Of a DNA stretch of 64,000 nt, positions 10,056 to 18,394 are shown one piece after another. The notes beneath the pieces are model-generated. The model did no database searches. It was not told the DNA's origin and worked only from the letters and a program-made list of their open reading frames with translations. The position numbers were made by a program, and so were the translations under genes. Source of the DNA: Sphingobacterium sp. JB170 (lineage in GTDB: Bacteria > Bacteroidota > Bacteroidia > Sphingobacteriales > Sphingobacteriaceae); contig NZ_FUKU01000026.1 of the NCBI RefSeq assembly GCF_900163865.1, positions 1 through 64,000 of the forward strand. Direction: 5' to 3'. How positions within the stretch are numbered: the first letter of the stretch is position 1; every line of letters starts with the position of its first letter.

Positions 10056-10484
10056 ATGTTAACCGGAATGAAACATTTACACTCAACGATTGCGATCGTT
10101 CTTCTTTTAGCATTAATTATCGTTTTGATAATTACGCTGGTCAATTATTTAGGAAACAAGCCATACAATAGGAAGGTTGCATTACTTGGGTTTATTTCAG
10201 CCCATATTCAGTTGCTACTGGGGCTTATACTTTATTTCACATCACCGCTAGGCTTACCAGCATTCTCTGGTGAGAATATGAAAAATAGCCTTTCTCGCCT
10301 GTATTTCCTCGAGCACCCGTTAATGATGTTAATTGGTATAATCTTGATTACGATCGGATATTCAAAGGCAAAGAAGGCTACTGACCCTAAGAAAGCGAAC
10401 CAGACTATACTTATTTTCTTCGGACTAGGATTGTTATTAATAATATCTAGAATCCCTTGGAGCACTTGGTCGCTTTTCGCTTAA
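10056..10484 (+). CDS. Conserved four-helix membrane protein, function unknown
   Basis: 142 residues with four predicted transmembrane segments (about 10-30, 43-62, 85-105, 120-138). The N-terminus carries 'KHLHS', and 'FISAHIQLLLGL' and 'FLEHPLMMLIG' place His residues near helix ends. This pattern is typical of a small Bacteroidota membrane family with cytochrome-b-like looks. The His residues could bind haem, but this is inference only. A second possible start is Met5. It has its own upstream -7 box. Confidence 0.7.
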   Translation: MLTGMKHLHSTIAIVLLLALIIVLIITLVNYLGNKPYNRKVALLGFISAHIQLLLGLILYFTSPLGLPAFSGENMKNSLSRLYFLEHPLMMLIGIILITIGYSKAKKATDPKKANQTILIFFGLGLLLIISRIPWSTWSLFA

Positions 10485-10497
10485 TACACTAAGCAAT

Positions 10498-10518
10498 AAC
10501 GCAATATAATCTTGCGTT
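10498..10518. repeat. Hairpin after the 10056 gene
   Basis: AACGCAA and TTGCGTT form a perfect 7-bp stem around a 7-nt loop just after the stop. No U-tract follows directly. Confidence 0.35.
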
Positions 10519-10529
10519 AATTACCAAAA

Positions 10530-10614
10530 AAAAGCAGTAATACGTGAAACACAATGTGTCTCTCGAGAATTTCGATGATTTCGAGATGCAATAAGAGTCA
10601 CTATTACTGCTTTT
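10530..10614. terminator. Large bidirectional terminator-like hairpin
   Basis: A perfect 13-bp outer stem (10530-10542 with 10602-10614) continues after one bulge with GTG/CAC. It encloses two inner hairpins (ACAC/GTGT and CTCGA/TCGAG). Both strands end in T-runs after the outer stem. It separates the plus-strand 10056 gene from the minus-strand 86-residue gene and small ORF, so it could end transcription from both sides. The 85-nt size and branching are unusual for a plain terminator; a small structured RNA is an alternative. Confidence 0.45.
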
Positions 10615-10631
10615 CCTTTTTGGCGCTTAGG

Positions 10632-10760
10632 TTATATCGCAGTACGATTTTCAGAATGCTCAAACTCGTTCACAATCTTGTTCATCAAATAACTGAGTTG
10701 GTATTCAGATAAGACTGATGCTGCTAATAAAAAAAGCTTCGAGATTTCTCCCGAAGCCAT
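10632..10760 (-). CDS. Possible small protein, 42 residues
   Basis: An ATG-initiated 42-codon frame, 22 nt after the stop of the 86-residue gene on the same strand. The peptide starts MASGEISKLF, has a hydrophobic stretch 'FLLAASVL', an amphipathic 'EYQLSYLMNKIVNEFEH' segment, and a polar end. I do not recognise a family. Its first codons overlap a terminator-like hairpin (10728-10757), so either the ORF is accidental or translation and termination compete here. Confidence 0.35.
   Translation of the reverse strand: MASGEISKLFLLAASVLSEYQLSYLMNKIVNEFEHSENRTAI
10728..10757 (-). terminator. Terminator-like hairpin after the 86-residue membrane protein gene
   Basis: On the minus strand GCTTCGGGA (10757-10749), loop GAAA, TCTCGAAGC (10744-10736), with one mismatch, then seven T (10735-10729). 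It overlaps the first codons of the small ORF at 10760. Confidence 0.65.
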
Positions 10761-10782
10761 AATATTTTACAGACCCTAACGA

Positions 10783-11043
10783 TTAATTTCTATTCTTCGC
10801 AAATCCTAAAATTGCAAAAACAGTTTTAAAAACGATCAATGCAGCAATAATCATTGCAACATTAGCGATCAAAGAGAACAAAAATGTCATCTGCCCCAAT
10901 GCTGGAACGACATCTGGTACAAATCTAATAAATACACCTACTATCCCAATGACAACTGCTATTGTCAAAGTCACATAGTATTCGGTCCGGTTGGCATTAT
11001 TATCTGTCTTTTTTGCGGGTCTTGGCGACACTGTATTTTCCAT
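10783..11043 (-). CDS. Small membrane protein, function unknown
   Basis: 86 residues: a polar, basic N-terminal 20 residues, then two predicted transmembrane helices (about 23-43 and 50-78) and a short basic end. No family is recognised. Its -7 box TACATTTG lies at 11077-11070, 27 nt upstream of the start. A hairpin with U-tract follows, overlapping a possible second small ORF. Confidence 0.6.
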   Translation of the reverse strand: MENTVSPRPAKKTDNNANRTEYYVTLTIAVVIGIVGVFIRFVPDVVPALGQMTFLFSLIANVAMIIAALIVFKTVFAILGFAKNRN

Positions 11044-11069
11044 ATCAGTCTATCTTTTAAAACGTATCG

Positions 11070-11077
11070 CAAATGTA
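11070..11077 (-). promoter_or_regulatory. -7 element of the 86-residue gene
   Basis: TACATTTG on the minus strand, exact TAnnTTTG; leader about 25 nt. Confidence 0.55.
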
Positions 11078-11175
11078 CGGAAGAAATGCCTAAAAGAAAA
11101 AATTATAAACCCAAAAAAATGTAGTTTCATGATTTTTAATTAATATTGTATCAATTAGATTTAGTAAAAAATTCA

Positions 11176-11709
11176 GTGAAGAAAATAATCCATTCCCTTT
11201 TCTTTACGATCGTATCGATCGTATTTTGCCAAGCTCAGCCACAGCGTATCGACGAATTTATCGTAAAAGAGAACCTTACACAAAACGGAAAACTCGCCAT
11301 TATTGCGCTCGATAGCATGGCCAGGCCCCAAGAGTATATTAATGGAACATTTGCGTTCAGTTTAAATGGCTTTCAACAACAGTTAAACTTCCATGATGGT
11401 ATTGCCGTCATACAACAGCCTTTGGAAAGTTCAACCTTTGTTTTCTTTAAACATGAAAATCAAGAAAAATCTATCGGCCAACTTTACTTCGTCCATAAGT
11501 CCGATAGCGAACTTAAGCCTTTTAAAATACATGGGCTTCTACTTCTAATAATCCCTACGCTGATTTTGTTAATTGCCTATTTTTTCAAACGATTCATTGC
11601 AACCTTGTTGATACTTGGGCTGATTTATGCCTATGTTCATTACGCGAAAGGACTCGATTTCTCGCAAATCATCGAAAGCATCTTCCATTCCCTTCACTCT
11701 TTTATCTAG
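11176..11709 (+). CDS. Secreted or membrane-anchored protein, function unknown
   Basis: About 177 residues from GTG 11176. That start gives a clean signal peptide (basic KK, hydrophobic core, 'CQAQ' cleavage region). The upstream TTG of the same frame overlaps a near-consensus -7 box (TAATATTG, 11141-11148). A beta-rich periplasmic domain of about 100 residues is followed by two adjacent membrane helices (about 125-155) and a short tail. No family is recognised. Its stop codon overlaps that of the convergent tamL by the sequence CTAG. Confidence 0.6.
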   Translation: MKKIIHSLFFTIVSIVFCQAQPQRIDEFIVKENLTQNGKLAIIALDSMARPQEYINGTFAFSLNGFQQQLNFHDGIAVIQQPLESSTFVFFKHENQEKSIGQLYFVHKSDSELKPFKIHGLLLLIIPTLILLIAYFFKRFIATLLILGLIYAYVHYAKGLDFSQIIESIFHSLHSFI

Positions 11710-14057
11710 AACGGCAGACCAACGCTGAAATTGTACTGAATAAAATTATACCGATCCGGACGATGGGTATCATAGAACTCGGATTTAAACTTTTTCGAGT
11801 TGAAAAAGTCCTTTATCACCCATTGTTCCCCTTTTGGGAACTGGGGGTCTTTTAACTTTAGCCCCGCATCGAGACGTATAATAAAATAATCCATGTCGAA
11901 CCGCAAGCCAAATCCGGTCCCCAAAGCTATCTGAGAAAGAAATTTATCGGCCCTAAAAGTTCCATCATTACTTATTTCATTATCTTTTAAAAGCCAGATA
12001 TTTCCTGCGTCTAAGAAAGTCGCCCCGTTTAATTTTGCCCCTAAAAACTTATTTAATAGCCGAAATCGATATTCTAAATTAGCTTCGAGCTTAAGCTCGC
12101 CGAGTTGATCGAGATTTCTCAAATTAAGCCGTAACGCTTCGGGTAGATCTGCTCGGTTATAGTTGCCCGGTCCTAGAGTACGGGCTTGCCAGGCCCTGAT
12201 ACGATTCATGCCGCCGGCATAAAAACTCTTTTCAAATATTAACAATTCAGAATTATTACCATATGGCACTGCGACTCCCGCATTTACTCGGAACACAACC
12301 TGCCGATTACCACCTATGTGCCTATATAAGCGGTAATCCATCTCCGTTTTCGCAAACTGTAAATAAGGCACTCCAAACAGTAGCCGTTCACCATTTACTG
12401 ATCGGTCAAATTTAAAAAGATTCGCTGTCAGGCCGATCAGATTACCGCTACTTTCTAAAGCGAACCTAAAGTAGCTGAAGTCATCTAAACGAAGAAGCTT
12501 TTCCGCATTATACGTAAACGCATACTGCGCGCCCAGTCCAAAATATTCTCTATTATTGCTGCGCACATAAAGCAAGTATCCTTCATCCTCTAACCGTTGT
12601 GCAAATTCCCGATTCAACCGGCCGGACCGATATTCTAAAGATACCGGAGTTAGGCTATGCTGGGAGTTTGCTTTGCTATACCAAATATAATTCAATGAAT
12701 TCGTAAAATATCTATTGGAATAGGTTGCATCTTGCTGAAACAACTGAAGGTTACTTGAAAAGGTTGTTCGTGGGAGCCCATAGGTTCCCGTACTTGAGTT
12801 TTCAAAAGGCGTCATCAAGCGTGGAACGGTCAGGTTTACCCCAATTTGAAAATCGTTATTAAATATTTTATTACTTAATCCACCTTCGAGCCTTGGGTCG
12901 AACAAAATACCATACCGAAGTTTAATATCTAATTGTTCCGCACCGCCAAAAACATTACGGTGCGAGAATGTATTACCGACATTAAACCCACTCATACCCG
13001 AACTAAATGTAAACTCACCCTCTACTTGGTTCGCCATTACAGGGCGTGGCGTTAATTCGTAAACGACATTTAGACGGTTAGAATCTACTTTTTGATAATT
13101 GATTTTCACATTCCGAAAGCCGTTCATCTCGTATAAGCGATCGTACGATTGATTTTCCTTTTTTATGTTGTAAGGCATGCCAGGACGGACGTACATATAT
13201 TTTGAAATGGGTTTTAATCGAAATCGCCCGGTTTGATCGTCGAAAGATATATTTATGATACTATCGTAGTACAATTTAGGCTCACGATTCCTCGTCTGAC
13301 CATACGGAAGCAAGATTTTTGCATAAACGCTATCGATTTGATAAACGGTATGGTGCGTGCTGTCGGATGGTTCGTCCACTGTAGTATGTAAATTCGTTTG
13401 TTTAGCGGTACTAACCGTATCCAGCCCAACACGCATATATTGTCGTAAATAATCGTAGTAGCCTTGTTCTTTAAGCTTATTGTAAAGATATTCGCGATCC
13501 GCGAGCAGGAGCGCACTATTGAACTGTTCCCCTTGTTTTACTTTTGAATGTGGGACAACGCTATTTTCATAAATGGTACGCACTTTTGAATCCTCGATTT
13601 TGTGTGTAATGGATCCAAAATTAAAAGGATCGCCTGGAGAAACATCGAACGTTACGTGTGCCTTTTTCTTTCTAATCACGGATTTAGGTGTTATCTGAGC
13701 ATTAAAATAACCCTTGGTCTGTAAGAACCGGCTAATTTGCTTTGCGGATAGTTCAACGAGCGAGGAATCTAAAATATGTGGTGGTTCACCGACGTTACGA
13801 ATGTTCTCCCGTTTATAACGGCCATCCTTCGTATTAAACAGGTTATAAATCGTCAAATTTAGCCTTGAATTTGGCTTAATTTCATTCGATATATAGGCTG
13901 TCGCATTTTCTCGTAAATTAGCAGGAATGCCCGAAACCTCGACATCCGCTACGAGCGCTTGATCTTCATTCAAATATCTTGCTGATCGACATGATGCGAA
14001 AGTTAGCAACAAAAGCGTTATACTTGCAAATGCAATAAAACTGTATTTCTTAATCAT
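11706..14057 (-). CDS. TamL-type BamA/TamA family outer membrane lipoprotein
   Basis: 783 residues. A lipoprotein signal with lipobox 'TFASC' (Cys22) precedes POTRA-like repeats (about 30-330) and an Omp85 16-strand barrel ending in an aromatic C-terminus 'NFSVGLPF'. The barrel includes the Omp85 'GAKLNGATFLDAGNIW' segment. The lipidated Bacteroidota form is called TamL and replaces or accompanies TamA in partnering an inner-membrane TamB to insert or transport envelope components. No tamB is seen next to it here. The gene is divergent from the methyltransferase with only 6 bp between the two starts, and converges on the preceding gene with overlapping stops. Confidence 0.88.
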   Translation of the reverse strand: MIKKYSFIAFASITLLLLTFASCRSARYLNEDQALVADVEVSGIPANLRENATAYISNEIKPNSRLNLTIYNLFNTKDGRYKRENIRNVGEPPHILDSSLVELSAKQISRFLQTKGYFNAQITPKSVIRKKKAHVTFDVSPGDPFNFGSITHKIEDSKVRTIYENSVVPHSKVKQGEQFNSALLLADREYLYNKLKEQGYYDYLRQYMRVGLDTVSTAKQTNLHTTVDEPSDSTHHTVYQIDSVYAKILLPYGQTRNREPKLYYDSIINISFDDQTGRFRLKPISKYMYVRPGMPYNIKKENQSYDRLYEMNGFRNVKINYQKVDSNRLNVVYELTPRPVMANQVEGEFTFSSGMSGFNVGNTFSHRNVFGGAEQLDIKLRYGILFDPRLEGGLSNKIFNNDFQIGVNLTVPRLMTPFENSSTGTYGLPRTTFSSNLQLFQQDATYSNRYFTNSLNYIWYSKANSQHSLTPVSLEYRSGRLNREFAQRLEDEGYLLYVRSNNREYFGLGAQYAFTYNAEKLLRLDDFSYFRFALESSGNLIGLTANLFKFDRSVNGERLLFGVPYLQFAKTEMDYRLYRHIGGNRQVVFRVNAGVAVPYGNNSELLIFEKSFYAGGMNRIRAWQARTLGPGNYNRADLPEALRLNLRNLDQLGELKLEANLEYRFRLLNKFLGAKLNGATFLDAGNIWLLKDNEISNDGTFRADKFLSQIALGTGFGLRFDMDYFIIRLDAGLKLKDPQFPKGEQWVIKDFFNSKKFKSEFYDTHRPDRYNFIQYNFSVGLPF

Positions 14058-14063
14058 TAAGCA

Positions 14064-14825
14064 ATGTTATCAAAAGCGCAAATCAGTTTAATTACGTCTT
14101 TGCACCATAAAAAATTTCGCAAGCAACACGGACTCTTTGTCGTCGAGGGTATAAAATCTGTTTCGGAGTTTATCTCCTCGAGTTATCAAATACACTGTGT
14201 ATATGCAACGCCTGACGCTCGGACAAAAATGAGCAATTTACCGCAAAATCTAAAATGCATAGACATCACTGATAAGGAATTCCATAAAATTACAAGTTTA
14301 TCCTCGCCCCAAGGGGTACTTGCTTTAGTAAAAACACCTCCAATTGAGGATTTCGACTGGAATAATCTCGAAAACACGCACAGTATAGTTCTCGATGACA
14401 TTCAAGACCCTGGTAACCTTGGAACGATTATTCGGACAGCTGAATGGTTTGGAATAAAAACAATAGTATGCTCTAACGGTACTGTCGATGCTTTCAACCC
14501 AAAAGTGGTCCAGGCAACGATGGGATCGTTAGCACGTGTAAATATTCATTATACGGATTTGAATTCGTTTATTGACAAGAGCAACATAACGACATTCGGT
14601 GCCGTTTTAAGTGGACGTTCTATCTACCAAACGGATTTCGGGTCTTCTGGGCTCATTATCCTCGGCAACGAGGGTAACGGCATCAATGAGACGATAAAAA
14701 GTAATATCGATCACGCAGTAACGATTCCGCGAATTGGAGACGCCGAGTCATTAAATGTCGCAGTAGCGACAACGATATTTTGCTCGGAGCTAGCGCGCCA
14801 AAAGCTAAATCAGAAAAAACGGTAG
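14064..14825 (+). CDS. TrmH/SpoU family RNA 2'-O-methyltransferase
   Basis: 253 residues. A substrate-binding N-terminal domain (about 1-95, 'HHKKFRKQHGLFVVEG') is followed by the SPOUT knot with motif 1 'DDIQDPGNLGTIIRTAEW', motif 2 'ILGNEGNGI' and motif 3 'IPRIGDAESLNVAVAT'. The expected reaction is SAM-dependent 2'-O-methylation of rRNA or tRNA ribose. It looks closest to RlmB/TsnR-type enzymes, but the target nucleotide cannot be read from sequence. Its TAG stop overlaps the GTG start of the MFS gene by one base, suggesting translational coupling. Confidence 0.88.
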   Translation: MLSKAQISLITSLHHKKFRKQHGLFVVEGIKSVSEFISSSYQIHCVYATPDARTKMSNLPQNLKCIDITDKEFHKITSLSSPQGVLALVKTPPIEDFDWNNLENTHSIVLDDIQDPGNLGTIIRTAEWFGIKTIVCSNGTVDAFNPKVVQATMGSLARVNIHYTDLNSFIDKSNITTFGAVLSGRSIYQTDFGSSGLIILGNEGNGINETIKSNIDHAVTIPRIGDAESLNVAVATTIFCSELARQKLNQKKR

Positions 14826-15991
14826 TGAATAACACGACTTCGATTTACACACTCCCTTTCGCGCTGTTATGCTTAAGCTCGTTGCTTTTTTCTACGAGTT
14901 TTAATATGATTATTCCTGAGCTTCCCAATCATTTAAGTCAGCTAGGGGGCGCCGAGCACAAAGGATTAATTATAGCATTGTTTACATTAACGGCGGGAAT
15001 TTCTCGGCCATTCAGTGGCAAACTAACGGATAAATGGGGCCGTGTCCCCGTCATGGCCGTTGGCTCGATGGTATGTTTTGTGTGCGGATTTCTATACCCA
15101 TTAATAAGTTCCGTTGCAGGTTTTTTCATGCTTCGGCTCATCCACGGATTTTCCACGGGTTTCAAACCAACCGCAACGTCCGCTTACGTAGCCGACATTA
15201 TACCGTCGAACCGTTGGGGCGAAGCTCTCGGCTTACATGGGTTATGCTTTAGTATTGGTGGAGCTATCGGACCGGCAATCGGGAGCTATATAGCTGCGGC
15301 TTATGGAATGGATCCATTATTCTATAGTTCATCAGCATTCGCATTGTTATCGATTCTGATAGTAATGAATATGAAAGAGACACTTAAAGTCAAAAGTCGA
15401 TTTTCTGCCAAGATGCTACGCATCGAGCGATCAGAAATCATCGAGTTGCGCGTTATTCCTGCAGCGGTCGTTACGCTACTGTCGTATACCGGATATGGCG
15501 TAATTTTAACTTTAATTCCCGATTGGAGTGAACATCTTGGGATCGCCAACAAGGGTTTGTTTTTTACCGCATATACCATTTCGTCCATTGGTATTCGTTT
15601 TATTTCGGGGAAAGTTGCCGATCATTACGGACGTATTCGGGTGATGTTTGTTGGGACTTTTGTAGTCGCGCTAGCAATTTTATTTATTGGACTTGGAGAC
15701 TCTATTAACGGACTAATTTTAGGTGCTGTGATTTATGGAATTGGGACCGGTATCTTATCACCGGCGGTGAATGCATGGACCATTGATTTGAGTTTACCGC
15801 AGCATCGCGGTCGTGCAATGGCGACGATGTATATTGCTCTTGAGGCGGGAATTGGTCTGGGTGCACTTGCAGCGGGATATATTTATGCTGATGATATCAC
15901 GCGAATTCCTGGAATTTTTATTATCAACAGCATGGTTATCATACTTTCCTTTTTTTACGTTCTATATTGGAATCAACGAAAAAAAGTGTAA
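14825..15991 (+). CDS. MFS transporter
   Basis: About 388 residues with 12 predicted transmembrane helices. The MFS motif A is present between helices 2 and 3 ('GKLTDKWGRVPV') with a second copy in the C-terminal half ('GKVADHYGRIRV'). Substrate unknown; drug/H+ antiporter-like. The frame is open from TTG 14780, inside the upstream gene, but GTG 14825 fits better: it forms TAGTG with the previous stop and removes a hydrophilic extension. No regulator is adjacent. Confidence 0.85.
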   Translation: MNNTTSIYTLPFALLCLSSLLFSTSFNMIIPELPNHLSQLGGAEHKGLIIALFTLTAGISRPFSGKLTDKWGRVPVMAVGSMVCFVCGFLYPLISSVAGFFMLRLIHGFSTGFKPTATSAYVADIIPSNRWGEALGLHGLCFSIGGAIGPAIGSYIAAAYGMDPLFYSSSAFALLSILIVMNMKETLKVKSRFSAKMLRIERSEIIELRVIPAAVVTLLSYTGYGVILTLIPDWSEHLGIANKGLFFTAYTISSIGIRFISGKVADHYGRIRVMFVGTFVVALAILFIGLGDSINGLILGAVIYGIGTGILSPAVNAWTIDLSLPQHRGRAMATMYIALEAGIGLGALAAGYIYADDITRIPGIFIINSMVIILSFFYVLYWNQRKKV

Positions 15992-16035
15992 TTTGATCAA
16001 AGATTATTGACAACTCGATTGTAGACGCAAAAATT

Positions 16036-17286
16036 ATGGATAATTCCCAACAAAAATACCCCTATTCTTTTAGTCTAGCTTCGACATTGGTTGCTACAGC
16101 AATGATATTGCTGTTTGTGTATGCGACCCAGGGAGTACTTATTCCGTTACTTTTTTCGATACTTATTTCGATATCTCTCTATCCAATCACTCATTTTTTT
16201 GAAAAGCTTCGTGTCGGGCGCGCAACGGCTGCAATACTGTCTGTCATTGTGGCAATTGCAATTATATGGTCACTTGGATGGTTCATCGTACACCAGAGCA
16301 TTATTATCGGGAAAGACGCAACAGCTATAACGGCGAAGGTTATCTCCGTCTTTGAACGGGCACAGAGCTGGATTGAACAGTCCTTCGGTATCGAGCGGAC
16401 TGCAATGATGGACCAGATTGAAGAACAGGGAAGTAAATTGTTTTCAAATGTAGGAAGTATGGCGACGGCTACTTTCGGGTCGATTGGTAATATGCTTGCA
16501 AGTGCCATCCTAGTTCCTCTTTTCAGTTTCTTCCTGCTATACTACCGGGTGTTTTTCCGGGAATTCTTTTTTAAGGCATTCCGTAGCGTTCCTCAAGCGA
16601 AAGTGAACGACACATTAAATAAGATTTACACCGTCGTACAGAGCTACCTTTTAGGGCTTATTACCGTGATGGGTATCGTAGCTGTTCTTAATACGATCGG
16701 CTTGATGGTCTTGGGAATCGATTATGCTTGGTTTTTTGGCACACTAGCTGCATTGTTAATGCTCCTACCCTATATCGGAATTGCAATTGGATCCATTCTA
16801 CCCGCATTATTCGCGTTAGCAGTTAAAGATTCCGCTTGGTACGCGATCGGTGTAATTGCGTGGTTTCAGGTTGTGCAATTTCTAGAAGGAAATATTATTA
16901 CTCCGAATATCGTTGGTGGCAAGGTGTCGATCAACCCCCTGATGGCAATGATTACCATGATACTAGGAGGTATGCTTTTTGGTTTATCTGGATTAATATT
17001 AGCGCTCCCGCTTACGGCAACAATCAAGGTTATATTCGATGCCGTCCCTTCAATGAATGCGTTTGGCTTTTTAATTGGGGAGCCTGAAAAAGAACACCTA
17101 AAGATAAATGCCACACAAGAGCTACTTATGAAATGGGGTATTGTTCGAAAGCCACGAATGAAAAAGAAGGTCAAAGTCGACGGGGATGCTACCCCGCATG
17201 AACTCACAACTGAGAACAAATACAAAGAGGCCAACGAATCTAAACCACCGCGAAATGCAGGAGACGATCTCAAGAATGAAAAATAA
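16036..17286 (+). CDS. AI-2E family transporter (PF01594-type membrane protein)
   Basis: 416 residues with about eight membrane helices in the AI-2E family arrangement: two N-terminal hairpins, a long amphipathic loop (about 90-150), then 'LLMLLPYIGIAIGSILPALFAL' and 'NIITPNIVGGKVSINPL', both typical of the family. The C-terminal 55 residues are hydrophilic and lysine-rich, an extension beyond the core. Family members export varied small molecules or act as Na+/H+ antiporters. The name does not imply autoinducer-2 here. It converges on holA with a 16-nt gap. Confidence 0.85.
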   Translation: MDNSQQKYPYSFSLASTLVATAMILLFVYATQGVLIPLLFSILISISLYPITHFFEKLRVGRATAAILSVIVAIAIIWSLGWFIVHQSIIIGKDATAITAKVISVFERAQSWIEQSFGIERTAMMDQIEEQGSKLFSNVGSMATATFGSIGNMLASAILVPLFSFFLLYYRVFFREFFFKAFRSVPQAKVNDTLNKIYTVVQSYLLGLITVMGIVAVLNTIGLMVLGIDYAWFFGTLAALLMLLPYIGIAIGSILPALFALAVKDSAWYAIGVIAWFQVVQFLEGNIITPNIVGGKVSINPLMAMITMILGGMLFGLSGLILALPLTATIKVIFDAVPSMNAFGFLIGEPEKEHLKINATQELLMKWGIVRKPRMKKKVKVDGDATPHELTTENKYKEANESKPPRNAGDDLKNEK

Positions 17287-17302
17287 CAATTTTTGGATAT
17301 CC

Positions 17303-18313
17303 CTAGTTTAATATTTTATATACAAGCTCGCGTAGAATTTCACCATGACCGGTGAATGGTCCAACATCAAGTCCCTTAGTTTTGAGATCATAGATCGATA
17401 ATTGGTGAATGATATCAAATGACTTTCTTCTATTAAAGTTTCGCGCCGCCGTCTCATATTCTCGCACAAAAAAAGAATGTACCCCAAGCTCCTTTGCCAC
17501 AGCATTTGGCGTTTTATCCTTCATATAATGATATTTAAGCACCTTGATGAAATAACTCCCTAAGCTGCTCATAACAACAGGTAGTGGGTTAGATTTAGGG
17601 TTTGCTGCAAAATAATCCACGATTTGGACGGCCTTCTGCATATTTCGTGCACCGAGTGCTGACTGAAGTTCAAAAACGTTAAAATCCTTACTGATGCCAA
17701 TATTTTGCTCAACATGTAGAGGTAGCACCTCTTGATCAGACGGCACATTTAATATCAATTTCTCGATCTCATTAGATATTTTCGATAAGTCGGTACCCAG
17801 ATAATCTGCCATCATCGCAGACGCTTGCGGATGAACCTTACGCTCAACGTTTCTAAACTGATCAGTAATCCACTCGGCAACTTTATAATCCTTTAATTTA
17901 TCGGAATCGACAACAACACCTGCTTTATTGAATGCGTTAAAGATCTTTTTACGCTTATCTATTTTTCCATATTTATATGCTACAACCAATATAGTAGTGG
18001 GCGTGCAATTCTCAAGGTACTTCAAAAGAAGATTCTCCTCGGCTTTCCATTTCAGATCTTGCGCCTCTTTAATGATGATGAGCTGGTATTCGCTCATCAT
18101 TGGATACCGTTTAGCCGAATTAACGATGGTATCAATATTGGAATCTTTACCATATAAAATGGACTGATCAAATCCTTTTTGGGCGCTATCGAGTACAGTA
18201 TGCTCGAGCAAGTCGGTTATTAAATCAATATAATAAGACTCTTCACCATGCAAGAGGTACACTTGGCTGAATTTACGCTTTTTAATATCGGAAAGTACGG
18301 CATTGACATTCAT
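17303..18313 (-). CDS. holA: DNA polymerase III subunit delta
   Basis: Clamp-loader subunit that opens the beta clamp. From ATG 18313 it has 336 residues, the usual length. Features include 'VYLLHGEESYYIDLI' at the N-terminus, 'YPMMSEYQLIIIKEAQ', and the delta-specific 'DLSKISNEIEKL' helix of domain II. The frame is open 33 codons upstream, but that stretch has no conserved sequence and runs into the promoter of the divergent gene. Domain III is the C-terminal helical bundle. Confidence 0.93.
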   Translation of the reverse strand: MNVNAVLSDIKKRKFSQVYLLHGEESYYIDLITDLLEHTVLDSAQKGFDQSILYGKDSNIDTIVNSAKRYPMMSEYQLIIIKEAQDLKWKAEENLLLKYLENCTPTTILVVAYKYGKIDKRKKIFNAFNKAGVVVDSDKLKDYKVAEWITDQFRNVERKVHPQASAMMADYLGTDLSKISNEIEKLILNVPSDQEVLPLHVEQNIGISKDFNVFELQSALGARNMQKAVQIVDYFAANPKSNPLPVVMSSLGSYFIKVLKYHYMKDKTPNAVAKELGVHSFFVREYETAARNFNRRKSFDIIHQLSIYDLKTKGLDVGPFTGHGEILRELVYKILN

Positions 18314-18360
18314 ACGCGCTAATTTACGACTTTTCGATCGATTCCGCGTTGTTGAAATAT

Positions 18361-18391
18361 TTTGATTGAGCGTCAAAAAAATGTATTTTTG
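18361..18391 (+). promoter_or_regulatory. Full -33/-7 promoter of the HsdR_N protein gene
   Basis: TTTG (18361-18364), 19-nt spacer, TATTTTTG (18384-18391): an exact match to the Bacteroidota consensus. The first ATG (18395) begins 4 nt after the last base, so the mRNA should be leaderless. Confidence 0.75.
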
Positions 18392-18394
18392 TAT

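Noticed and set aside
16036..17286. Quorum-sensing autoinducer-2 export
   Set aside because: The AI-2E family name does not establish this substrate; no luxS or related gene is nearby.
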